DNA from: Spirochaeta sp. | GTDB taxonomy: Bacteria; Spirochaetota; Spirochaetia; DSM-27196; Alkalispirochaetaceae | Direction: 5' to 3' | NCBI GenBank assembly: GCA_007117185.1 | Contig: SKHA01000044.1 | Span: 1 to 9,283 of the forward strand | DNA length: 9,283 nucleotides | In this document: positions 1 to 6,549 of the stretch, in pieces | Numbering within the stretch: position 1 is the stretch's first letter | Layout of the letters: every line of letters starts with the position of its first letter | The notes under the pieces: model-generated | Seen by the model: the letters and a program-made list of their open reading frames with translations, nothing else | The model's database searches: none | Told to the model about the DNA's origin: nothing | Position numbers and translations under genes: made by a program

Positions 1-15
1 CTGGAAGAACGATGA
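1..15 (+). CDS. 3' end of an upstream gene (only the last four codons and stop visible)
   Basis: Frame 1 reads Leu-Glu-Glu-Arg and then TGA at 13-15. This stop overlaps the ATG of the permease at 12-14 as ATGA, the usual junction of tightly packed operon genes. In operons of this ABC class the gene before the permease is often the periplasmic substrate-binding protein, so that is the best guess. Nothing in the four visible codons identifies it. Confidence 0.4.
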   Translation: MEER

Positions 16-773
16 AGTGGCGTGGCTGGCTGGTAGTTCTGCTCCTTGTTCCGGCGTGGGAACTACTGCGGCGGGGCGCTGCGGTATCGCCGCAGCTGAT
101 GCCACCGATCGCCGAGATCCTTGGCGCCCTGGTTGACGGGGTAGTGGCGGGGTCGCTGCCGGCGCAGGTGGCCACCTCGCTCTTTTACATCGTTCTGGGA
201 ATGGCGGCGGCAGTTGCAGCGGCTCTGCTCACGGTGGTACTCACCGCGATCTCCCCGGTCCTGGACGAGGCGTTCTCCAACCTCGGGGCGCTGCTGCATC
301 CGCTGCCGGGGATCGTCCTGCTGCCGGTTATCGTGCTCTGGGCGGGGATCGGGCCGGCGGCGGTGCTGGTGGTGATCTTTCACAGCGTATACTGGCCGGT
401 CCTGACAAACCTTCACGCCGGATATCGCAGTATTCCCGGGACATGGCGCATGGTGGCGAATAACTTCGGCGTCAGGGGCGGTCGGTTCGTTCTTGAGGTG
501 GCGCTGCCGGGGATGACACCCTACCTTCTGGCGGGGGTGCGCATCGCCTGGGCCCGGGCGTGGCGGGCGCTGATCAGCGCGGAGATCCTTTTTGGCGCCG
601 TAGCGGGTGCGGGCGGTCTGGGGTGGTACATTCACTCCCGTCGGGTGTTCATGGATACGTCGGGTCTCTTCGCGGGGATCATCGTCATAATGGCGGTGGG
701 AAGCATTGTGGAGAGCGTAGTCTTCCGCGTTCTTGAGACGGCGACGGTCCGTCGCTGGGGGATGAGCACGTGA
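12..773 (+). CDS. ABC transporter permease, SsuC/TauC/ThiX-like
   Basis: This is the inner-membrane channel subunit of an ABC importer, about 253 residues, normal for the nitrate/sulfonate/taurine/thiamine-precursor permease group. An N-terminal membrane helix (about residues 5-19) is followed by further hydrophobic segments near 55-80, 96-127, 169-200 and 218-240. The stretch 96-115 has the HPLPGIVLLP...LWAGIGP pattern typical of the group. The ATPase-coupling EAA loop is visible near 162-176 as EVALPGMTPYLLAG. The ATG has GGAAG just upstream and overlaps the stop of the previous gene (ATGA); its own stop overlaps the GTG of the ATPase gene, so the genes are probably translationally coupled. 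The solute cannot be told from the permease; sulfonate, nitrate, pyrimidine or other small organic ligands are all possible. The family call is secure, the substrate is not. Confidence 0.9.
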   Translation: MKWRGWLVVLLLVPAWELLRRGAAVSPQLMPPIAEILGALVDGVVAGSLPAQVATSLFYIVLGMAAAVAAALLTVVLTAISPVLDEAFSNLGALLHPLPGIVLLPVIVLWAGIGPAAVLVVIFHSVYWPVLTNLHAGYRSIPGTWRMVANNFGVRGGRFVLEVALPGMTPYLLAGVRIAWARAWRALISAEILFGAVAGAGGLGWYIHSRRVFMDTSGLFAGIIVIMAVGSIVESVVFRVLETATVRRWGMST

Positions 774-1504
774 CCGGTCAAGTCAAAGGTAGGGATCCCC
801 TGCTGGAGGTGCGGAACGTCTGTCTCACCTACTCCGGCAGCCGCCCCGGGGAGGACACGCGGGTCCTCTCGGACTTCTGCCTCTCCATCGCTCCCGGCGA
901 GCTTGTGTGCCTGCTGGGCCCGTCCGGGTGCGGCAAAACGACGGCGCTGAAAACCGTTGGGTCTTTTCTCCGACCCCAAAGCGGCACCGTTCTGCTGCAG
1001 GGACAGCCGGTGAGTCGCCCGGACCCGCAGCGGGTGATGGTATTTCAGGATCAGGACCAGCTCTTTCCCTGGAAAAACGTCCTTCAGAACGTTCTGTTCG
1101 GGCGGCGCCCCGCCCAAGCCACCGTGGCTGCGGCACAGGCGCTGCTGGACGAGGTGGGGCTGGGCGAGGCGGCTCGCCGATACCCGCACCACCTCTCCGG
1201 AGGCATGCGCCAGCGGGTTGCCCTCTGTCGGGCTCTGCTGGGCAATCCTCAGCTTCTCCTCCTGGACGAGCCTTTTGCCGCGGTGGACGCGCCGCAACGA
1301 CGGGAGCTGCAACAGCTGCTCCTGCGCCTGCTCAGGGAACACCCGGTAACGGCGCTCTTTGTGACCCACGATATCGAGGAGGCACTGACTCTGGGGTCCC
1401 GGGTGGTGGTGATGGACCGGCAGGGGCAGATTCTCCTGGATACTGACAAGACCTCCCGGGAGGTGGTTGAAGATGCGGTTGACCAGGCGTTCAGAAACCG
1501 TTGA
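770..1504 (+). CDS. ABC transporter ATP-binding protein, SsuB/TauB/ThiZ-like
   Basis: This is the cytoplasmic ATPase that powers the adjacent permease, 244 residues, usual size for a stand-alone importer ATPase. All catalytic motifs are intact: Walker A GPSGCGKTT (50-58), Q-loop Q93 in VFQDQDQLFPW, signature LSGGMRQR (142-149), Walker B LLLLDEP (162-168, catalytic E167), D-loop at 171-174 and switch His200 in VTHDIEEA. The LFPW sequence after the Q-loop is characteristic of the nitrate/sulfonate/taurine branch. The start is GTG, whose last two bases belong to the permease stop (GTGA overlap). The last 32 nt overlap the next gene in another frame. No regulatory C-terminal domain is present. 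Identity as an importer ATPase is very likely; the transported compound is unknown. Confidence 0.93.
   Translation: MTGQVKGRDPLLEVRNVCLTYSGSRPGEDTRVLSDFCLSIAPGELVCLLGPSGCGKTTALKTVGSFLRPQSGTVLLQGQPVSRPDPQRVMVFQDQDQLFPWKNVLQNVLFGRRPAQATVAAAQALLDEVGLGEAARRYPHHLSGGMRQRVALCRALLGNPQLLLLDEPFAAVDAPQRRELQQLLLRLLREHPVTALFVTHDIEEALTLGSRVVVMDRQGQILLDTDKTSREVVEDAVDQAFRNR
1458..1463 (+). promoter_or_regulatory. Shine-Dalgarno GGGAGG deciding the barrel-protein start
   Basis: GGGAGG lies inside the end of the ATPase gene, 9 nt before the ATG at 1473 but only 3 nt before the in-frame TTG at 1467. The spacing favours ATG 1473. A further in-frame GTG at 1509 lacks a comparable site. Confidence 0.6.
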
Positions 1505-2789
1505 CAAGGTGTTCCCCCGGGAACGTATTCGTTGGTCTACTGCGGCAATACTCCTGCTGCTGGTCACCGCTCTTCTTCCAGCGGAAGGGTCGCTATGGTG
1601 GGGACCGCGGGTGAACGCCGGGTTTGCCCTGGGCAGCGGGAGCGGGTACTGGGACTGGACCACCCCGGTGCAGGCGGGCTCGTTTCACCCGGGGTTTTCC
1701 GCCTCGGGCGGTCTGGAGGTTCGTCGTACCGCTGGTTCGACGCTGGAGTTCAGCGCCGGGTTGCTGGCGGCCACGGCGGTCACTTCACAGAAGGTTGACG
1801 GTCGTACCATTACCTACCGCGAGCACTCATTGCGGCTTCCGGTTCTTGCCCACGTTGGCACCCCCCTGGGGGCGGGTCGTCTGGCGGTGGTGGTGGGGCC
1901 CACGCTGGCGGTTTTGCCCTGGGAGGCAGAGCGGGTGGAGGACGGTTCGCCGTCCCTGCGCACCAGCGCCGGAGCGCAGTCTCCCCTGCAGGTTGGCGTG
2001 GAAGCGGGGGTTGAGTGGGGGGTTCCGGTGACGTCGGAACGACGAGTGGTGCTGGGGCTGCGCTTTGTCCATCTGATGGTCAGTCCGGAGTACCCCTGGG
2101 TTGAGTCCAGCGCTGGAAACACCAGGATCGACCGTCTGGACCTCAGCGTGGCACTTCTCCAGAGCGTGGGTGACGCCGCCGAGGCTGCGCCACGGCCACC
2201 ACCACACCCTCGGCCACAACAGATCCCGCCCCCGGGAAGGTTCCGCCTGGGGCTGGACCTGGCTGCGGCAACGGCGATCGGTACCGGCAAAGCCCACTGG
2301 GACTGGTACGGCGGAGGGGCAGTGCACCGTCTGGTGCCACCAGGTGGCTCGGCCGGGGTATATCTGTCTGTTCCCCTGACTGACAGTTTTGCCATCGCCA
2401 CCGGCGGCCGCTACGCCATCAATGCTACCGTCATGGAGGCGAATGGAACGGAAGGGCGCTATCGCCACGATTCGGTAGAGGTTCCCCTGCTGGCAGAACT
2501 GCGGGTGGCACCGTTGGTGATCTGGGGCGGCCCGGCGCTGGTCTGGCTGCCGGCAGCGGCCACCCTCTCGCCCGCGGGGGCTTTCGCGGTGGCCACGGGA
2601 ACGCCGGCGCGGTCCCTGCACCCCGGGATGGATGTGGGCCTCGGGGTGGAATACGGCGCGGTCCGGACGTTTGCACGCTACGTCACCTTCCTCACCTCGC
2701 CGGACTACCCGCGAATGGACGACCACCCGGCAGCGGATTTACGCTGGCACCGCTTCGAACTGGGGCTGACGTGGTACCTGCTACGATAG
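1473..2789 (+). CDS. Putative outer-membrane beta-barrel protein with two tandem homologous halves
   Basis: The protein is 438 residues from ATG 1473. A basic N-region (RERIR) and hydrophobic stretch (about 21-38) form a likely signal peptide. The mature part has alternating hydrophobic/polar strands rich in Gly, Val and aromatics, no cytoplasmic-enzyme motifs, and ends in an aromatic strand (GLTWYLLR), as expected of an outer-membrane barrel. It consists of two related halves (about 45-232 and 256-438) joined by a Pro-rich linker (240-254). Matching landmarks are GYWDW/AHWDW, YREHSLRLPVL/YRHDSVEVPLL, VGPTLAVLP/GGPALVWLP, VGVEAGVEWG/MDVGLGVEYG and SPEYP/SPDYP. The start lies within the ATPase gene, so it is co-translated with the ABC importer; a role in ligand passage across the outer membrane is possible but unproven. 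The exact family is not recognised; OMP_b-brl-type porin domains are the closest impression. Lys is almost absent (3 residues). Confidence 0.72.
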   Translation: MRLTRRSETVDKVFPRERIRWSTAAILLLLVTALLPAEGSLWWGPRVNAGFALGSGSGYWDWTTPVQAGSFHPGFSASGGLEVRRTAGSTLEFSAGLLAATAVTSQKVDGRTITYREHSLRLPVLAHVGTPLGAGRLAVVVGPTLAVLPWEAERVEDGSPSLRTSAGAQSPLQVGVEAGVEWGVPVTSERRVVLGLRFVHLMVSPEYPWVESSAGNTRIDRLDLSVALLQSVGDAAEAAPRPPPHPRPQQIPPPGRFRLGLDLAAATAIGTGKAHWDWYGGGAVHRLVPPGGSAGVYLSVPLTDSFAIATGGRYAINATVMEANGTEGRYRHDSVEVPLLAELRVAPLVIWGGPALVWLPAAATLSPAGAFAVATGTPARSLHPGMDVGLGVEYGAVRTFARYVTFLTSPDYPRMDDHPAADLRWHRFELGLTWYLLR

Positions 2790-2792
2790 GTG

Positions 2793-4355
2793 CTACCACT
2801 GCAGCCGGTATATCTCCACGTAGTGGGGACCGCGCTGCATGAACGGTACAAGGCGCATCCCGTAGATGGGCGCTTCGAAGCGGGTGACCAGCTCGGCGTG
2901 ATCCTGAAGGATCTCAAGCAGATCCGGGTAGAAGCGGTGGGGGTTACCGTAGACATCGTTCCACACCGGCCGCTCCCGGTAGATCAGCACCAGCTCATCT
3001 GCCGGCAAAACCACCCACTGCACCCTCTCGTTGTGGAGAAACATCGCCAGGGGCCGCTGGAGCAGTTCCGGGGGAGCATCATCCACAGGCGGCAGCCCCC
3101 CCAGGTCACGCCACACCCTGATCTCCCCGGGTCCGAAGGCGAACGCGCTGTTCAGGTTCGTCAGCGCGATCTCTCCCGGGGGAATGACCTCTCTTATCGG
3201 GGCGATGTAGCGCTCATACCGGTGCGGATACCATCGAGCCAGCTCCACCCCCAGCTGCACCGCCGATATCACCGCCAAAGCCGAAACGAGCACCACCACC
3301 GGAACAGAGGCCACTCTGCCAGGAGGAACCCGGTTCTCTGCCACCAGGGCAGCGGTCACGTAGATCCACGGGAAGAGAAAGACCACCCCCGGGGGGCTGT
3401 ACTTCCCAACCATGAAGATCCCCGCAGCGACAGCGAGCACCGAAAGTGCTCCCCGCCGACCGGCGCCTCCCCCTGCTCCCAGCAGCCCCAGGGGAACCAC
3501 CAGGGCCAGTACTGCGAACTGCAGCGCCACCGGAGGAAGATAGTAGGTGCCGGCTACCCCCGTGGCAAGCTTGTAGAAGTACTCCCTGAACAGCGCCAGC
3601 CGCTGCAGCGGTCCGGCGGTGACGCCCACCGACTCACCGAAGGCGAGATAGTTTCGCAGAAAATCTCCGTCCAGAGCGTAGCTGGCGGCAACCGCCAGGA
3701 GGGCCCACCCTGCCAGGACCGCGGTAAAGACAAGAACCCGCCGCAACGGCCGCTCCCGCGATGGAACCCAGGGAAAAACCCCGCAAGCGGCGATAAACGC
3801 GTTGGGGTGGATGAAGATGGAGACGCCGATGACCGTAGCCGCCGCAGCCACAGACCCGGTGCGGACCAGAAGCAGCACCGCCGCCACCATCACTACCGTG
3901 ATGAGCGCCTCCTGCCGGCCCAGGTGGCTGATGGAGAACAGCTGCGGATCCAGCGCCAGCGCGACTGTTACCGCCAGCACCACCCAGCGCCGCACCCCCA
4001 GACGTAGCAGCAGTGCGGCGACGGTACCCACAACCCCGATTCCCGCGATCAGCGAGGGCAGCCGAGCCGCAGGCGCGGCCCACCACCGCGTCACCAGGGG
4101 GCCCTGCAGCAGATGAAAAAGTGTCTTCAGGGCGTGGGGATGGCGCGGGGTCAGCCGAAAGAACTCTTCTGTCGCGCCCCCGCTCCACATGGTGCGGCTC
4201 AGCGACGCCAGCCACGCCTCGTCAGAGTGGACGAAGGGGTACCACGAGAGACTCCAGAGGTGGAGCGCCAGATACAGCACGGCGATCACGCCTGCCCAAC
4301 GGAGAAACCGCCCTTCTTTGCCCAAAACGCCGTCTCGTGTCACCGTACACCCCAC
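2793..4355 (-). CDS. GT-C fold membrane glycosyltransferase (PMT/ArnT-like)
   Basis: This is a polytopic inner-membrane protein of 520 residues that probably transfers a sugar from a polyprenyl-phosphate donor to an acceptor on the periplasmic side. A first membrane helix (about 19-37) is followed by HSDEAW (43-48); the Asp-Glu pair in the first outer loop is the metal/catalytic hallmark of GT-C enzymes. About ten further hydrophobic segments run to about residue 365, with SHLGRQEA in the loop near 145-152, similar to the conserved R-x-E region of the PMT_2 group. The last 150 residues are a soluble, probably periplasmic domain. The GTG start has AGGG 9 nt upstream; a second in-frame GTG four codons later is possible. 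The gene converges on the barrel gene with 3 nt between stops. No donor-synthesis or acceptor genes are nearby, so sugar and target are unknown. Only 4 Lys occur in 520 residues. Confidence 0.82.
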   Translation of the reverse strand: MGCTVTRDGVLGKEGRFLRWAGVIAVLYLALHLWSLSWYPFVHSDEAWLASLSRTMWSGGATEEFFRLTPRHPHALKTLFHLLQGPLVTRWWAAPAARLPSLIAGIGVVGTVAALLLRLGVRRWVVLAVTVALALDPQLFSISHLGRQEALITVVMVAAVLLLVRTGSVAAAATVIGVSIFIHPNAFIAACGVFPWVPSRERPLRRVLVFTAVLAGWALLAVAASYALDGDFLRNYLAFGESVGVTAGPLQRLALFREYFYKLATGVAGTYYLPPVALQFAVLALVVPLGLLGAGGGAGRRGALSVLAVAAGIFMVGKYSPPGVVFLFPWIYVTAALVAENRVPPGRVASVPVVVLVSALAVISAVQLGVELARWYPHRYERYIAPIREVIPPGEIALTNLNSAFAFGPGEIRVWRDLGGLPPVDDAPPELLQRPLAMFLHNERVQWVVLPADELVLIYRERPVWNDVYGNPHRFYPDLLEILQDHAELVTRFEAPIYGMRLVPFMQRGPHYVEIYRLQW

Positions 4356-4402
4356 GGTACGTTGCCCTATCAGGTCAGAATAGAAAAGGCCCGCAGTGCC
4401 AA

Positions 4403-4448
4403 GTGTTCTCCGAGTGAAGGAGACGAATCCCCTTCACTCGGAGAACAC
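4403..4448. repeat. Perfect 18-bp inverted repeat (hairpin 1)
   Basis: Arm 4403-4420 pairs perfectly with 4431-4448 around a 10-nt loop (4421-4430). It lies between the dual-rhodanese gene and the glycosyltransferase gene, both on the minus strand. No T-run follows directly on either strand, so a standard intrinsic terminator is not obvious. The core TTCTC-nnn-GTGA with its complement recurs in the next hairpin. Confidence 0.92.
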
Positions 4449-4496
4449 GCCGTATCGAGGAAGAAAATCATGCGTACCAGGGAAGATTGGGGTGCA

Positions 4497-4535
4497 TTCT
4501 CAATGTGAAAGTCGTTCCGACTCTCACATTGAGAA
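4497..4535. repeat. Inverted repeat (hairpin 2), related to hairpin 1
   Basis: Arm 4497-4508 pairs with 4524-4535 (12 bp). After a single A/C mismatch (4509/4523) a further 5 bp (4510-4514 with 4518-4522) close a 3-nt loop. The stem shares TTCTC-nnn-GTGA with hairpin 1, but the three middle pairs are AAT/ATT instead of CGA/TCG, so changes on both arms keep the pairing. No T-run follows immediately on either strand. Confidence 0.9.
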
Positions 4536-4541
4536 CTGCTG

Positions 4542-4563
4542 CCCCGGTGCTACTGCACCGGGG
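4542..4563 (-). terminator. GC-rich hairpin 3, possible terminator of the sulfur gene cluster
   Basis: A 9-bp stem (4542-4550 with 4555-4563, CCCCGGTGC and its complement) closes a 4-nt loop. It begins 29 nt after the stop of the dual-rhodanese gene, the last gene of the minus-strand cluster, which is a natural terminator position. No U-tract follows, so termination is inferred only from position and stem strength; mRNA 3'-end protection is an alternative. Confidence 0.4.
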
Positions 4564-4591
4564 GCACCCCGTACCGGTTGATACCAGTTCG

Positions 4592-5542
4592 TCAGCTTGT
4601 GACGGTGGGAAACCCGTTGTTGGTCCAACCCCGTGGAGCGGTCCGCGGGGTACCCATACCATAGATGAGAGAAACAGCGTCATACCCCAGCAGGTTCAGC
4701 AACGCGATCGCCTGGTTTGACATCTGGCCACTGTAACAGTAGACGGCCAGACGACGATCCGTAGGCAGACCGGCAATCAGGTCGCCCATACCGGCGCCAA
4801 ACGGTACGTTCACAGCACCCTGAATGTGACCCTGGGCGAAGTCGTCCGGGCGGCGAACCGAGACGATCTGAACAGAGGTGTCTCCGGAGTCGACAATCGC
4901 TTTGAGCCCTTCTTCGCTGACAAATCGGTTGGCAAAGGGGGTACCCACGTGAGTGGCCAGCTCCTGGTAGTACTCGCGAATCACCGTCATCACTGCGTCG
5001 GAAACGCCGTTGTTGAAGCTTGTATCCAGTGGTGTCGCGTCGGTTGTAACTACCGCTTCGTATCCCTCTACCCGAGAGATGCCAAGGTTCCAGCCGGAGT
5101 TCACGGACACGGCGTCGATGCCCGCCATCTGCATCAGTACGATAGCCTGCCCGGCGGTCTGACCGGTGTAGCAATGCACGAACACGGTACGATCGGTGGG
5201 GATGTGCGGTACCGCTTCCCACATGGCGCTGCTGCCCCAGGGCATGTTTACCGCGCCAGCAATATGACCGGCGTTGTAGTCGTCTGCGCGGCGAATATCG
5301 ACAATGTACATGTCTTCACCGGCAATGGCGTCAGCGACGAACTGATCCATGGAGACGATGTTGTTCCCACCGGCCAGATCAGCAATGTACCCCGTCACGA
5401 AGTCCCGGACGGAGAACGCCGGTGCCGCAGGAGCCGCCTGTGCGGCGGGTTGCTGAGCCGGCGCCGCCGCCTGCTCGCTGCCACCACAGCTCATGAACAG
5501 CGCTACGGTGAGCGCAATCAACAGAAACAGTATCTTCTTCAT
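4592..5542 (-). CDS. Lipoprotein with two tandem rhodanese domains, both with active-site Cys
   Basis: This is a probable extracytoplasmic sulfurtransferase of 316 residues. Residues 1-18 are a lipoprotein signal (MKKILFLLIALTVALFMS) with lipid-anchored Cys19; the FMSC lipobox is relaxed, of a kind tolerated in spirochaetes. An Ala/Pro/Gln linker (25-43) tethers the domains. Rhodanese domain 1 (about 62-165) has DIRRADDYNAGHIAGAVN and catalytic Cys124 in CYTGQT. Domain 2 (about 205-312) has SVRRPDDFAQGHIQGAVN and Cys269 in CYSGQM. Two competent domains differ from classical two-domain thiosulfate sulfurtransferases, where the first domain is inactive; this looks like duplication of a single-domain rhodanese. 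The start is ATG 5542, set by AAAAGGAG 5 nt upstream and by the signal peptide; a longer in-frame reading to 5593 lacks both. It is the last gene of the sulfur cluster, 92 nt after the interrupted rhodanese. The sulfur donor and acceptor are unknown. Confidence 0.9.
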   Translation of the reverse strand: MKKILFLLIALTVALFMSCGGSEQAAAPAQQPAAQAAPAAPAFSVRDFVTGYIADLAGGNNIVSMDQFVADAIAGEDMYIVDIRRADDYNAGHIAGAVNMPWGSSAMWEAVPHIPTDRTVFVHCYTGQTAGQAIVLMQMAGIDAVSVNSGWNLGISRVEGYEAVVTTDATPLDTSFNNGVSDAVMTVIREYYQELATHVGTPFANRFVSEEGLKAIVDSGDTSVQIVSVRRPDDFAQGHIQGAVNVPFGAGMGDLIAGLPTDRRLAVYCYSGQMSNQAIALLNLLGYDAVSLIYGMGTPRTAPRGWTNNGFPTVTS

Positions 5543-5547
5543 AAAAA

Positions 5548-5555
5548 CTCCTTTT
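5548..5555 (-). promoter_or_regulatory. Shine-Dalgarno AAAAGGAG of the dual-rhodanese lipoprotein gene
   Basis: On the minus strand AAAAGGAG is followed by five T and the ATG ending at 5540. It rules out the upstream in-frame start at 5593. A small 6-bp hairpin (5563-5568 with 5574-5579) lies just upstream in the leader. No convincing promoter is seen in the 92-nt gap. Confidence 0.7.
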
Positions 5556-5634
5556 GAGCTCCCTGCCGTCTCCCGGCAGAGGCTGGATTCCATTCGTTGG
5601 TGGGGCAGAGCCGTCAGGCCCGCGCCCCGGGGTC

Positions 5635-6549
5635 TCAGGACTGGTCGGGTGCGCGAAGGGGCACCGCCGATTCAGGTACGAAGACCGGATTCATCGGGTT
5701 GGCCGACCACTCCACAAAGGCGCCATCAAACAGCCGCAGATTACGATATCCGGCGTTGTACAACGCCAGGAACGTGGGGGTACCGCGGATCGAGGTCTGA
5801 CAGTAGATCCACACGTCTTTCTCGTAGTCGATCCCCTGTTCCAGATACTTGATCCGGATGTGATTCACCGGCCGAAACGTCCCGTCACGGAAGTTGTTGC
5901 CGATGTAATCGATGTTCAGCGACCCCGGGATGGACCCCTGCAGGTGCTCCTCTTCCGAACGCGTATCGATCAGCACCACCGATGGGTTGGGCTCGTTCAG
6001 GTGCGCCCTGATCTCCTGCGCGGTGATCATCATCGACTCATCGGGCGCTGTCGCCTGAAACGTTGCCGGGGTCACCGTGGGAGCGCTGGTACTCAACGTG
6101 GCACCCGCGGCCTGCAGCGCCTGGTACCCGCCGCTGACCACCTTGACGTTGTCATGGCCGTAGACCCGCAGGGTCCACCAGAGCCGCGCGGCGTCCATAT
6201 TGTTGTTGTCGTCGTAGGCGATCACCAGCGAATCGTTGGAGATACCCCGTCGCCCCAGGTTGCGCTCGATCTGCTCTGCCGGTGCCAGCAGCGCCGGGAA
6301 GGGCGTCATCACCACGATATCCGCCCGGGATACGTTTACCGCACCCTCTACGTGGCGCTCGATGTATTACGGCATGGAGCGGGTATCCACCAGCACGGCG
6401 CTCGCGCCACTGGCCACCAGCGCCAGCGCGTCTGCGGCGCTGAGGATCTCTGTACCGGTCTCACCGGCAGGCTGGGGTGCACAGCCGGAGAGCATCAGGA
6501 GGGCCGCCACCGCCGCAATGGCGGCGGTACCGCGAATAAAGCGACTCAT
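5635..6549 (-). pseudogene. Two-domain rhodanese (thiosulfate sulfurtransferase-like) lipoprotein, interrupted by in-frame TAA
   Basis: The reading frame spans 304 codons with one TAA at codon 61 (6367-6369). Codons 1-22 encode a lipoprotein signal with lipobox LSGC and Cys23. Rhodanese motifs run in the same frame across the stop: VLVDTRSMP, stop, YIERHVEGAVN, which matches the family pattern D-x-R-S-x-x-x-Y-x-x-x-H without any length change. A substitution of one sense codon (for example GAA to TAA) would explain it. The N-domain has the inactive-type loop YDDNNNMDAARLWW (near 112-125). The C-domain has IDTRSEEEH and catalytic Cys250 in CQTSIR, as in classical two-domain sulfurtransferases. 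ATG 6549 overlaps the stop of the flavoprotein gene (ATGA) with GAGGTGG upstream. If real, only a 60-residue stub is exported; reinitiation at GTG/ATG 6315-6307 would give a cytoplasmic fragment. Sequencing error or recent mutation are both possible. Confidence 0.8.

Noticed and set aside
632..2726. Long minus-strand open frames opposite the ATPase and barrel genes (632-1663, 1827-2726)
   Set aside because: Low-complexity His/Arg/Pro/Gln composition is typical of antisense shadows; the plus-strand ATPase carries every catalytic motif.
2790..4007. Long plus-strand open frame opposite the glycosyltransferase
   Set aside because: It is rich in His, Pro, Arg and Gln, with no recognisable motif or ribosome site. 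The minus strand encodes a clear membrane protein with HSDEAW. Long antisense frames are common in high-GC DNA.
4377..4402. Possible minus-strand promoter TTGGCA ... TATTCT before the glycosyltransferase
   Set aside because: The spacer is only 14 nt, too short for a normal sigma-70 promoter, and both hexamers are imperfect.
4403..4563. CRISPR array or insertion-sequence ends
   Set aside because: The elements are palindromic hairpins of unequal length, without direct repeats, regular spacers, a transposase or target duplications.
6367..6369. TAA read as selenocysteine, pyrrolysine or programmed readthrough
   Set aside because: Those amino acids use TGA and TAG. The context TAAT is not a leaky one, and the family has an ordinary variable residue here rather than a catalytic one.
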